Virus record (IMG/VR): IMGVR_UViG_3300047678_000608
Coordinates: 1 to 39,543 of that record
DNA from: a virus
Length of the DNA stretch: 39,543 nucleotides
Strand: one strand, 5' to 3'
Shown here: positions 30,202 through 37,052 of the stretch, piece by piece
How positions within the stretch are numbered: the stretch's first letter is position 1
How the letters are laid out: each line of letters begins with the position of its first letter
The notes under the pieces: generated by a model
The model's input: the letters and a program-made list of their open reading frames with translations, nothing else
What the model was told of the DNA's origin: nothing
Database searches by the model: none
Position numbers and translations under genes: made by a program

Positions 30202-32871
30202 TCAGAACGGGAAGTCATCTTCGACCTCGCCTGCGGATGCACCCTGCGGTGGGCGCGTTGAAGATGGGCTCGCGCCGGCGTCGCCGGCATCGGCCTCGGT
30301 TCGATCCTTCGGCCGCACGTACACGCGCGGCCGGCCTGGCAGGCTCGTTCGCCGGATCGACCAGCCCAGGCTGTTCAGCAGCTGGCCGGCCTTCTTGACG
30401 ACCGCGTCCGACTGCTTGTCGATCGTGAAGCCGACGCGCTCCAGGATCTCCACCATGCCGATCTCGTCGACGTGCGCACCATTGCGCTTCATCGGCGGCA
30501 CATGCTGGTCTTCGTCGTAAAGGAAACGCCGGATCGACGACTCCAGCGAACTCTCGACCGTGCGCGCCTGCTGCTGCGGATCGAATAGCAGCCGCTGTTC
30601 CTCGCGCGTCGGCCAGAAGCGGTCGCCCGCATCCAGGCAATCGATCGCCTCGGCGATCAGTTGGTCCAGGTTGGCACGCAACCAGTCGTTGTCCGGTGGC
30701 CGCGTCAAGCGCACTGGCCAGAACCGCCGGTTGCCCGTAACGTCAGTGAGGTACGTCGCCTCGTTCGTCGTGCCGACAAACACGACCTGGCGCGGATAGT
30801 CCCGCGGCCGCCGATCGAAGCTCGCCCGAAACCGATCCTTCGGCGAGCTGATGAACAGCTTCACCTTCGTCACTTCCTGACGCGACAGGTTCTCCAGCTC
30901 GCCCCACTCGTACACCAGGATGCCCTGGATGTTCTGGTAGCTGTCCTTGTCGCCGATCATCAATCCGGTGTCGGCGAAGTGCTCTCCGCCCAACACCGCG
31001 GCCAGCGTCGACTTGCCCCAGCCCTGCGGCGATTCGAAGATCAACATGTAGTCGAACTTCGTGCCCGGCCCGCGCACGATGCGCGGCCCTTCCTTCACTT
31101 GCGGTAGCACGCGCGCCACCATCGCCATGATGAACCACTTGCCCGCCCGCGCCAGGTAGCGCTGCAGCGGATCGCGCGCGTCGTACTCGTCCTCCTCGAG
31201 GCAGCATCGCCGAAGCCACGTCTTCAAACGCGGCAAGCCGTCGTGCTTGCCCCGCATCGCTTCCACGCGCTGCCGCACCGGATGAAACGCGTGCCGCTGC
31301 GCCACCATCAGCACCGCTTCCTCGAGCGTCGTGCGTGGCATGCTCGGCAACCAGTGGTCGCGCACCAGCCACTGACCCATCAGCAGCTCGTCGCACTCGA
31401 GCCAGGCGCCGGCCGGCGTGCCCCACGGCGTGTCGCGCGTCTTCTCGACGTTGTTCGTGAACTCGTTGAACGCCAATACGCCGGCCGCCTCGGCGATGCC
31501 CGGTATGCCGCGCTCCGGCCAACCATCGAGCGCCAGCGCCACGTTTTCCCGCGCCGCGCCGATCGCGCCCTGCGCCGTCGTCAGCAGGTGCTTGCGCCAC
31601 TTCACGTTCGGCTCGTCGTCGCCGCCTTCTTCGGTCGCGACGGATGCGCCAGCCGAAGGTTGAGCCGATCCGGCTTTGGCGCGTGCCGCGTCGTCCGGCG
31701 CCACGAACGGCGTCGCGGCTCGGATGAAGTCCCGCACCTTGGCCGCGTCCCAGCCCTCGGCGATCGCGTCCGCGATGTCCCACCCGTCCGGCTTCGCGCC
31801 CGGCGCCGGTATGCCGCACATCAGCACCGTGCAGCCCTGGTCAGCGACCAGCAGCGAGCCGATGTTCACCATCGCCTGCATGCCCGGCTGCTTAGCCTCG
31901 GGCAACAGCCGCTTCGTCTTCGGGTCGACGCCGGCCTCGCGCTCTTCCTTCGTCAGCCGGCTTCGCTGCGCATCGCAGTCCGGCCACAGGTACACCGTGC
32001 GGCCCATCAACCAGCCCCAATGCGCCATCGCCCACGTCTTGCACCCGCCTGGCCAGCTCACGAAGTCGAATTCGTGCCCGAGCAGCTGGTGCCCGGCCTC
32101 GGCGCACTTCTCGCCTTCGACCACCACGACCGGGATCGTCGACGGGTCGCCCGCCAGCAACGTCGCCGGCACATACAGCGGCCGCGGCGCATCCCAGCTC
32201 TTCCAGTGCCACCGCTGCAAGCCGCGGCCGTCCGAGCTGTCCGTGCACCAGGTGAGCGGCACCGTGTCCTTCACCAGCGTGCCGTCCGAGGCGATGCGCT
32301 CGAACCGCGCAACGTGGCCGTACAGCGCGCCCTCGAACTCGTACGCCCAGGTGCGCACAGCGTCCAGCGTCAGCCAGTCGCCCGTCTTCGAATTCTTGAA
32401 GCCGAAGCGGAACTCCGGCTTCGGCGCGTGCGCCGGTACCGGCACGACCGGCTTCCATCGCTGCTCGCGCCGCGCCGGCTTCGCGGCCGGCGTCGCATCG
32501 CCTTCCGGCGCCGGCGGCTCCGGCCGATCCGGCCCGGCCGCGTTAATGCCGGCAGGCTGTGCAGACGCCTGCTGTCGCTCCCATCCGAGGTCGCGCATCA
32601 GCTCGCGCGCCGCCTGGCCGTTGTTCAGCCCGCGGATCCGCGCATAGAGGCTGATCAGGTCGCCGCCCTTGTCCTCGTCCGGCGCGGCGTTGTCGATCCA
32701 CTGGCCAGTCTGCAGGTTGACGTTCGCGCTCTCGCCCGGCGACCCGTCGAAGTCGCCGACATACCAGCGGCAGTTGCGCTCGATGCCCTGCGGCAGCCAT
32801 TGCGCGACCAGCGCCGGCGCGCGGTCCAGCAGCGCCGCAGCCAGCGCCACGAAGTCGATCGGTGTCGACAC
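30202..32871 (-). CDS. Primase-helicase with TOPRIM and VapE-type ATPase
   Basis: An 889-residue replication protein starting at GTG 32871, 11 bases after the HTH gene. The N-terminal part (IERNCRWYVGDFDGSPGESA, then DLISLYARIRGLNNGQAA) resembles primase-associated domains. TOPRIM-like motifs follow (VVVVEGEKCAEA and the DxD-like WPDCDAQ). The C-terminal half is a virulence-associated E/D5-like ATPase (PF05272): Walker A FESPQGWGKST, Walker B-like GILVYEWGEL, sensor VFVGTTNEATYL and VTGNRRFWPV. It should prime and unwind at the phage origin. No separate helicase or loader is seen, so one protein may do both. A C-terminal acidic EVEDDFPF tail resembles SSB-binding tips. Confidence 0.9.
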   Translation of the reverse strand: MSTPIDFVALAAALLDRAPALVAQWLPQGIERNCRWYVGDFDGSPGESANVNLQTGQWIDNAAPDEDKGGDLISLYARIRGLNNGQAARELMRDLGWERQQASAQPAGINAAGPDRPEPPAPEGDATPAAKPARREQRWKPVVPVPAHAPKPEFRFGFKNSKTGDWLTLDAVRTWAYEFEGALYGHVARFERIASDGTLVKDTVPLTWCTDSSDGRGLQRWHWKSWDAPRPLYVPATLLAGDPSTIPVVVVEGEKCAEAGHQLLGHEFDFVSWPGGCKTWAMAHWGWLMGRTVYLWPDCDAQRSRLTKEEREAGVDPKTKRLLPEAKQPGMQAMVNIGSLLVADQGCTVLMCGIPAPGAKPDGWDIADAIAEGWDAAKVRDFIRAATPFVAPDDAARAKAGSAQPSAGASVATEEGGDDEPNVKWRKHLLTTAQGAIGAARENVALALDGWPERGIPGIAEAAGVLAFNEFTNNVEKTRDTPWGTPAGAWLECDELLMGQWLVRDHWLPSMPRTTLEEAVLMVAQRHAFHPVRQRVEAMRGKHDGLPRLKTWLRRCCLEEDEYDARDPLQRYLARAGKWFIMAMVARVLPQVKEGPRIVRGPGTKFDYMLIFESPQGWGKSTLAAVLGGEHFADTGLMIGDKDSYQNIQGILVYEWGELENLSRQEVTKVKLFISSPKDRFRASFDRRPRDYPRQVVFVGTTNEATYLTDVTGNRRFWPVRLTRPPDNDWLRANLDQLIAEAIDCLDAGDRFWPTREEQRLLFDPQQQARTVESSLESSIRRFLYDEDQHVPPMKRNGAHVDEIGMVEILERVGFTIDKQSDAVVKKAGQLLNSLGWSIRRTSLPGRPRVYVRPKDRTEADAGDAGASPSSTRPPQGASAGEVEDDFPF

Positions 32872-32882
32872 TGCGGCCGGCT

Positions 32883-33191
32883 CTAACGACGGACCCAGCC
32901 GCGCACCGCGGCGTCGATCGCCAGCGCCGGCGCGCACGATGCGCTCGGCGCCAACCCCGGCGCCGGCACCGGCGCATACAGCGCCATCCACCGCCGCGAA
33001 TGCTCGCGCTTCTCCGAGCCCACCCGCTGCAGCGCGCCCGCGCGCTCCATGTTCTCCACCGTGCGCCGTGCCGTCAGATAGCCCACGTTCGCCCGCTCCG
33101 CCATGTCGCGCCAGGTCGCCGCGTCCCGCTCTATCGCCAACTCGCGCGCTGCCTGGTCGATCGCCTTGCGGATGTCGCCGGGCGGCCGCAT
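32883..33191 (-). CDS. Winged-helix DNA-binding protein upstream of primase
   Basis: A 102-residue protein, start overlapping the upstream stop (ATGA). An HTH with wing is visible (WRDMAERANVGYLTARRTVE, then NMERAGALQRVG). The C-terminal third is Pro/Ala-rich and low in complexity. It lies directly before the primase, so it may bind the origin or regulate replication genes, like lambda O in position but not in sequence. The role is inferred. Confidence 0.7.
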   Translation of the reverse strand: MRPPGDIRKAIDQAARELAIERDAATWRDMAERANVGYLTARRTVENMERAGALQRVGSEKREHSRRWMALYAPVPAPGLAPSASCAPALAIDAAVRGWVRR

Positions 33192-33550
33192 CAGGCGGCG
33201 CTCCGCAAGGCGTGCAGCTCGTCGAACGTCCGCTGCGAATGCATGGCCACGTACTGGCTGATCACCGTGTTGCCCAGCACCGCCTCGACCGCCGCGATGT
33301 GTCGCGCCGGCAACTCCCGCTTGCGCTCGTCGAGCGCAAAGTACTCCGTCACGTGCGGCGCATAGGCGCCCGAGAACTCCGCCAGCGTGCGCCGCTGCAG
33401 GTTGCGCAACGTGCGCAGCTTCCACGCCATCCGGCACGCATGCCGATACGACTTCAACCCCGCAACGAACTCCGGCGGAACTACCAGGCGTTGAGCCTGG
33501 ACGACGCCCCCCAGAAGGGGGAGAACCCCCTGTTTGCACCGCTCCGTCAT
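33191..33550 (-). CDS. Hypothetical protein at the start of the replication operon
   Basis: A 119-residue protein. ATG 33550 has AAGGGG upstream; a longer frame to 33607 would add a CPHC motif but has no good ribosome binding site. The sequence is helical and basic (ACRMAWKLRTLRNLQRRTLA), followed by a possible HTH or dimer helix (HIAAVEAVLGNTVISQYVAM). It may be a replication initiator accessory or a second regulator. I do not recognise a family. Stop and next start overlap by 1 base. Confidence 0.65.
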   Translation of the reverse strand: MTERCKQGVLPLLGGVVQAQRLVVPPEFVAGLKSYRHACRMAWKLRTLRNLQRRTLAEFSGAYAPHVTEYFALDERKRELPARHIAAVEAVLGNTVISQYVAMHSQRTFDELHALRSAA

Positions 33551-33700
33551 CGGGTTACCCCTTGAATTACCAGTTGAGCCAAGGCGACAGTGCGGGCATG
33601 CCAACACACCGATTCGCCCTACTTCGAGAGGATGGGCGGGCGCGCCACGACGTGCTGCAATGCCGTCACCACAACTCCACTGCCTACGGCAGGAGCGCCC

Positions 33701-33925
33701 ATGGAACTCAATGCCGACTCACACACCGTCAGCCTCCCCTGCCCGCAATGCGGCGAGAAGTTCACGCAGGCGATCGGATGGTTCAAGGCGCACGGTCACT
33801 ACACCTGCGGCGGCTGCGGCGCCTCCGTCACCGTCGATACGACCAAGTTCACCGAGGGCATCGCCGAGGCTCAACGCGCGCTCGACGATTTCCGGGCGTC
33901 GATCCGCAAACTCGGCAAGCGCTGA
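33701..33925 (+). CDS. Small zinc-ribbon protein
   Basis: A 74-residue protein with a two-knuckle zinc ribbon, CPQCGEKF and YTCGGCGA, then a C-terminal amphipathic helix (GIAEAQRALDDFRASIRKLG). AGGAG lies five bases before the ATG, and the third codon positions are strongly GC-biased, so this strand is coding. Such ribbons bind nucleic acid or bridge proteins. It is transcribed against the cro-replication direction. The function is unknown. Confidence 0.7.
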   Translation: MELNADSHTVSLPCPQCGEKFTQAIGWFKAHGHYTCGGCGASVTVDTTKFTEGIAEAQRALDDFRASIRKLGKR

Positions 33926-34036
33926 CAGCGCCGCCTCGAAAGGCGTCGCGTCGAGCTCGATGCGTAGTCGGGTCTGCATCGTGAGCGCGCGCCCGCTGGT
34001 CGCCGGGTCGCCGGCGGCGTCGTCTGTCTTTTGCAT
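33719..34036 (-). CDS. Antisense reading frame over the zinc-ribbon gene (doubtful)
   Basis: A 105-codon frame on the leftward strand with GGAGGCGGCGAGAAG before the ATG at 34036. Its product would begin near MQTRLRIELDATPFEAALSA and be helical. It covers most of the zinc-ribbon gene, whose codon bias is better over the shared part, so this may be a shadow; the part beyond 33925 is more protein-like. Both could be used. Confidence 0.3.
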   Translation of the reverse strand: MQKTDDAAGDPATSGRALTMQTRLRIELDATPFEAALSALAEFADRRPEIVERALSLGDALGELGRIDGDGGAAAAAGVVTVRLEPSDRLRELLAALRAGEADGV

Positions 34037-34155
34037 CTTCTCGCCGCCTCCGCGGCCCCCAGCGTTATGTGTGCTCGGCTTGCTCTTGACCACCAAGAGC
34101 TACGGCCTAGCCACTGACTCTTTCATCACTCCGACCACCATGCATAAGGACGCCC

Positions 34156-34413
34156 ATGAAGCCCAAGCCGCCGACCCGTCGACTGGAACTGACCCGGGTC
34201 GACACCGACCTCTTTCGCCGCGCGATGGACGAACACGCGCTGCAGATCGAGGACGGCCTGGTCGAGATCGCGATGGTTCTCGGCGAGGCCATCGGGTATC
34301 CCAAGCTGACCGCGGCGCTGCGTACACGCATCAATACCTCGGTCCCTGCACGCACCGAGGCCACCTCGAGGCTTCTCGCCGCTGCTTTCGAAGCCGTATC
34401 GCGGCGCGTCTGA
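34156..34413 (+). CDS. Hypothetical small helical protein
   Basis: An 85-residue protein with AAGGA before the ATG. Mostly helical, with a strand (GLVEIAMVLGEAIG) and strong GC bias in third positions. It points toward cro and is convergent with it, so it must be transcribed from a promoter of its own, perhaps shared with the zinc-ribbon gene. There are no motifs that I can name. Confidence 0.6.
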   Translation: MKPKPPTRRLELTRVDTDLFRRAMDEHALQIEDGLVEIAMVLGEAIGYPKLTAALRTRINTSVPARTEATSRLLAAAFEAVSRRV

Positions 34414-34543
34414 CCGGATCGTCCGTGCCATGCACGGCGAGCTGCCGCCACCGCTCGTCTCGCGACCGTTTGCCGGCCGCCCGCCGCTCGGCCGCCTCCA
34501 GTTCCGTCCAGATGCTTTGCGGTGCGGATGGGTCAATCGACAT
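34331..34543 (-). CDS. Small hypothetical protein coupled to cro
   Basis: A 70-residue frame whose ATG lies inside the end of the Cro-like gene (overlap 11 bases), behind GAGCGG. The first 40 residues (SAPQSIWTELEAAERRAAGK, then SRDERWRQLAVHG) are helical and charged. The second half overlaps the rightward gene 34156-34413 by 83 bases and is less convincing. If real, it is the second gene of the leftward early transcript, where lambda has cII. Confidence 0.45.
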   Translation of the reverse strand: MSIDPSAPQSIWTELEAAERRAAGKRSRDERWRQLAVHGTDDPVRRAAIRLRKQRREASRWPRCVQGPRY

Positions 34544-34811
34544 GGGCGGCCCGCTCGGCTTGCTCTTGGATGGCCGGCGTTTCGTCCGGCTCTCGGAGGT
34601 CGCGCCAGATCAACATGTAATCTCGCGGTCTAAGGTCCCGCCGCGTGACGACGCCCGCGCTTTCGATCTCGATCTGCATCGCGAGCGCGGCCGATGCAGT
34701 GCGCTGTCGGTAGGCGACGTTCCTCAGGTGACCGACAGTCGTGCCCACCCGAACTGCGAAGCCTTCCAGCTCGTCGGTGGTGAGAGGTCGCAGCAATTCG
34801 CGTAGGTCCAT
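34533..34811 (-). CDS. Cro-like HTH regulator
   Basis: A 92-residue protein divergent from the repressor. The HTH appears as TTDELEGFAVRVGTTVGHLR, then NVAYRQRTASAALAMQIEIE; this is the Cro/YdaS-type spacing in which the recognition helix carries the RQRTAS stretch. The C-terminus (LRPRDYMLIWRDLREPDE) may dimerise. Its promoter (34848-34820) holds an operator-like palindrome. It should repress the repressor's own promoter and favour lytic growth. No strong ribosome binding site is seen. Confidence 0.75.
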   Translation of the reverse strand: MDLRELLRPLTTDELEGFAVRVGTTVGHLRNVAYRQRTASAALAMQIEIESAGVVTRRDLRPRDYMLIWRDLREPDETPAIQEQAERAAHVD

Positions 34812-34819
34812 CGGCCCGG

Positions 34820-34848
34820 ATTAAACCAAATGATTCAAGACAAGTCAA
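34820..34848 (-). promoter_or_regulatory. Early leftward promoter (cro)
   Basis: On the leftward strand TTGACT (34848-34843), a 17-base spacer and TTTAAT (34825-34820) form a good sigma-70 promoter. It aligns closely with the promoter at 36106-36135 (shared TTGAC, TGTCTT and TTTAAT). The spacer and -10 are covered by the operator-like palindrome, so the repressor should shut it off. Confidence 0.7.
34821..34838. promoter_or_regulatory. Operator-like palindrome, site A
   Basis: TTAAACCAAATGATTCAA, an imperfect palindrome (half sites TTAAACCA and TGATTCAA) that matches site B at 36117-36134 in 16 of 18 positions. It overlaps the cro promoter. A weaker related site, TAAACCGCTTGGTGCA (34861-34876), lies nearby. 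The binding protein is presumed to be the repressor and/or the Cro-like protein. Confidence 0.65.
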
Positions 34849-34886
34849 AACCATCTGCTGTAAACCGCTTGGTGCAATCCGCAGTG

Positions 34887-35570
34887 ATGCGCGAGCACCT
34901 CATCCGACTGGCAAGGCTCAAGGCCTATCAAAAGGCACAGGGCTGGAGCGACTCCGAGCTTGCGCGACAGGTAGGCAGGTCGCCCCAACAGATCCGGTCA
35001 TGGTCCACAACCCGGAGGATCGGCGAAGAGCTCGCCAGGGACATCGAGACCAAGCTCAAGTTGCATCCCTACTTTCTGGACGACCGGAGCGACGTGATCG
35101 CCGGCGCATCCCTAGCGGAAACCCGTAGTCAATCAGATGGACTGATTACATCCCGCAACATTGCTAGCATCGAAGCGCGTTCTTTCCCGTTGCTGGCGTG
35201 GGAGCAGCTTCCGACGATGCTTGAGACCGAAAATCCAGCGATCTCCGCGAGCGCGCCGCATCTGGATAGCCACGCCATCGCGTCCGTTAGGGCCAAGTTC
35301 GTCGAGATGAATGACGACTCCATGGCCCCGAACATCATGCGCGGCGACCACGTACTGGTCGACCCGACTGAGGTGCCGAGGGCGGGCGACGTGATCTTGG
35401 TTCGACTGCCCAGCAACGAGCACTTCGTGCGCGTCTTTCGACCGAAGACGGCATACATCTTTGAGGCGTTCGCCGTCAATCAGCACTACCAGCCGCTCAA
35501 CTCGGCGGACGACGGCGCCAGTGTCGCCGGCGTCATGATCGAGCACCGGAGCTATCGGCGGCGCGTGTAA
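34887..35570 (+). CDS. CI-like repressor with S24-like domain lacking self-cleavage residues
   Basis: A 227-residue repressor. The HTH lies near the N-terminus (WSDSELARQVGRSPQQIRSW). The C-terminal S24/LexA-like domain shows the Ser in NDDSMAPNIMRGDHVLVDP, but where the catalytic Lys normally sits (V-K-R/K-L) the sequence reads FVRVFRP, and the usual Ala-Gly cleavage pair before the domain is replaced (FPLLAWEQLPTM). It is therefore probably not self-cleaving. ATG 34887 is chosen because an earlier ATG (34830) would place the operator and cro promoter inside the gene; neither start has a strong ribosome binding site. The gene maintains lysogeny by binding the two palindromes. Confidence 0.85.
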   Translation: MREHLIRLARLKAYQKAQGWSDSELARQVGRSPQQIRSWSTTRRIGEELARDIETKLKLHPYFLDDRSDVIAGASLAETRSQSDGLITSRNIASIEARSFPLLAWEQLPTMLETENPAISASAPHLDSHAIASVRAKFVEMNDDSMAPNIMRGDHVLVDPTEVPRAGDVILVRLPSNEHFVRVFRPKTAYIFEAFAVNQHYQPLNSADDGASVAGVMIEHRSYRRRV

Positions 35571-35583
35571 CAGGGAGTCGAGC

Positions 35584-36081
35584 ATGGCCATGACCGCTTG
35601 CACCGAATGCAAGACCCAGATCAGCACCAAGGCTTTAGCATGCCCGCGCTGCGGCGCCCGACGCCGGAAACCGACCTCTCTTTTCACTTGGGTGTTCGGA
35701 GGCCTGTTCACCATCGCCGTTGCCAGCGGCGTCATTTCGGCGGCGAACTCTCCTTCCGCCCGCGCGGGTTCGAGCGACGCCAAGCCGGCCGCCGCGAGCG
35801 TTGCGGCCGACGCCGCGGACATGAAGCGCTATCAAGCTGCGACGAGCGTTGCCGCCTATCTGAAATCGCGCGCCCGCGAACCTGATTCCTTGCAGTTCGA
35901 GTCGATGGGCGTGAGTGACGACGCAACGGTGGTCTGCAGCAGCTATAGAGCCAGGAACGGCTTTGGCGGCATGAATCGCGAAGCCATGATCTTCATCGGC
36001 GACGAGGGCCAGGCCGCAACGGCCGCGGCCTGGAAGCGTCGATGCACGAACCTGCGCGACTTCATGTACGCCGTGAAGTGA
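35584..36081 (+). CDS. Zinc-ribbon membrane protein, lysogenic-conversion candidate
   Basis: A 165-residue protein starting 13 bases after the repressor stop (GGGAG upstream). The N-terminal zinc ribbon (CTECKTQISTKALACPRCG) is cytoplasmic. One membrane helix follows (LFTWVFGGLFTIAVASGVIS), then an Ala-rich linker and a C-terminal domain (REPDSLQFESMGV, then CSSYRARNGFGGMN). The last pattern recurs in phage and bacterial envelope proteins of unknown role. Co-transcription with the repressor suggests expression in lysogens, for example in superinfection exclusion. The function is inferred from context only. Confidence 0.7.
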   Translation: MAMTACTECKTQISTKALACPRCGARRRKPTSLFTWVFGGLFTIAVASGVISAANSPSARAGSSDAKPAAASVAADAADMKRYQAATSVAAYLKSRAREPDSLQFESMGVSDDATVVCSSYRARNGFGGMNREAMIFIGDEGQAATAAAWKRRCTNLRDFMYAVK

Positions 36082-36105
36082 CCGGCGAGCACATAAATCT
36101 TTTGG

Positions 36106-36135
36106 TTGACAATGTCTTAAACCAAGTGATTTAAT
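36106..36135 (+). promoter_or_regulatory. Early rightward promoter
   Basis: TTGACA (36106-36111), an 18-base spacer and TTTAAT (36130-36135). It drives the operon starting at 36172 and aligns with the cro promoter. The spacer and -10 are covered by operator site B, so it should be repressed in lysogens, like lambda pL/pR. Confidence 0.75.
36117..36134. promoter_or_regulatory. Operator-like palindrome, site B
   Basis: TTAAACCAAGTGATTTAA, an 18-bp palindrome with one mismatch between half sites TTAAACCA and TGATTTAA. It lies over the rightward early promoter and is the better of the two copies. Confidence 0.7.
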
Positions 36136-36171
36136 TCGCTCCGCCGCCCACCCCGGGCGTCTGGAGCGAAC

Positions 36172-36678
36172 ATGGATCGACCCCCCGAGTTACTGACGCG
36201 GCCCGCCAGCCCCGAGCTGGATGCGGAGCGCGCCAAGCAACGCCTGGCAACAGGCGGGATCCCGCCCGAAGAACACGAGAGCGTCACCAGCTTTCGCAGC
36301 TTTCAGGCATACGCGGACGCGCTGGCCCGCGCTCGCGCTGCTGGCGACTGGCACAAGGTGCACCCCGGCCCGCACCTGGTTGGTTTCGTCGTCGCGCCCG
36401 AGCATGTCGAGCGCACGCTGGCCATCCTCGTCGACGTGCAAGCCGCCATCCGGCGACTCCACCACGGCGACCTTGACGCCGCGGCCGTCGACGAGCGTGT
36501 CGAACACGAAGAGCCGCTCGGCCACGCCGGCGCCGAACGCGAAGCTGCTGTAGATCTTCATCGAGCGTCCCTCGAAGTGGTCGTGCGGCCGGCGAGCGTA
36601 TCGCAGGTCGACTACGTGCCCGACCTGCCGCACTGGCTCGGCCACCCCATGGTCCTCGCGATCGAGGCCACGCCATGA
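36172..36678 (+). CDS. First gene of the rightward early operon, hypothetical
   Basis: A 168-residue protein. The ATG has GGAGCGAAC upstream and lies 37 bases after the promoter -10; the stop overlaps the next ATG (ATGA), so both ends look genuine. The N-terminal part (PEEHESVTSFRSFQAYADAL) and the C-terminal part (SQVDYVPDLPHWLGHPMVLA) read like a normal protein. The middle (about 36360-36560) has codon bias that fits the opposite strand better. The family is unknown. As the first gene after the promoter it could be an anti-host or regulatory protein. Confidence 0.6.
   Translation: MDRPPELLTRPASPELDAERAKQRLATGGIPPEEHESVTSFRSFQAYADALARARAAGDWHKVHPGPHLVGFVVAPEHVERTLAILVDVQAAIRRLHHGDLDAAAVDERVEHEEPLGHAGAEREAAVDLHRASLEVVVRPASVSQVDYVPDLPHWLGHPMVLAIEATP
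36190..36561 (-). CDS. Antisense reading frame inside the first early gene
   Basis: A 123-codon frame on the leftward strand, ATG 36561 behind GAGGGACG. The first 65 residues (MKIYSSFAFGAGVAERLFVF, then DTLVDGRGVKVAVVESPDGG) look like a folded protein and have almost exclusively G or C at third positions; the last third reads like a shadow. It may be a real antisense gene, or a short inverted segment within the rightward gene. No promoter is evident. Confidence 0.35.
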   Translation of the reverse strand: MKIYSSFAFGAGVAERLFVFDTLVDGRGVKVAVVESPDGGLHVDEDGQRALDMLGRDDETNQVRAGVHLVPVASSASAGQRVRVCLKAAKAGDALVFFGRDPACCQALLGALRIQLGAGGPRQ

Positions 36679-37019
36679 AGGCCACACAGGTCGGCTCGAT
36701 CCCGTCCCGGATCGAAAGCAGCAAGCCGCCGCTGTCCCCCATGGAAGGCGTCGAGGTCGCCCTCGCGATCGAAGCGGCGCTCGCCGCACACCCCAGCCGG
36801 AAGCTGCCGAAGTGCCGCGACTGCGCCCACGTCCACGCGACGCAGACGACCAGCTGGTGCAACCACCCGAGCTTCGAAGTGCACCTCGTCACCGGCCACC
36901 CGGTGCACACCTGCGAGCACATGCGCTTCACGACATGCCGGCCCGAGGGCGTTCTCTTCGAGCGCCGGGTCTATCCGAGCGCGCTGCCCGGCAGCCCCGT
37001 TGTCTACCAGCCCTCCTGA
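36675..37019 (+). CDS. Cys/His-rich hypothetical protein
   Basis: A 114-residue protein, ATGA-coupled to the gene before it. A likely metal site is formed by CRDCAHVHA, TTSWCNHPSF, THE later HTCEHMRF and the following TTC, spaced like small phage zinc-binding proteins. N-terminal 40 residues are helical. The function is unknown. Confidence 0.7.
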   Translation: MKATQVGSIPSRIESSKPPLSPMEGVEVALAIEAALAAHPSRKLPKCRDCAHVHATQTTSWCNHPSFEVHLVTGHPVHTCEHMRFTTCRPEGVLFERRVYPSALPGSPVVYQPS

Positions 37020-37052
37020 GTCCAAACGTCTGCACAACCGGAGCACACCACC

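Noticed and set aside
30016-30261. Rightward frame in the gap beside the primase end
   Set aside because: No ribosome binding site, opposite to all neighbours, and it runs into the primase gene antisense.
35090-35110. Ala-Gly pair in the repressor linker (VIAGAS) as a possible cleavage site
   Set aside because: It lies about 30 residues before the FPLLAWEQ segment where cleavage sites normally sit, and the catalytic Lys is also missing; kept only as a remote possibility.
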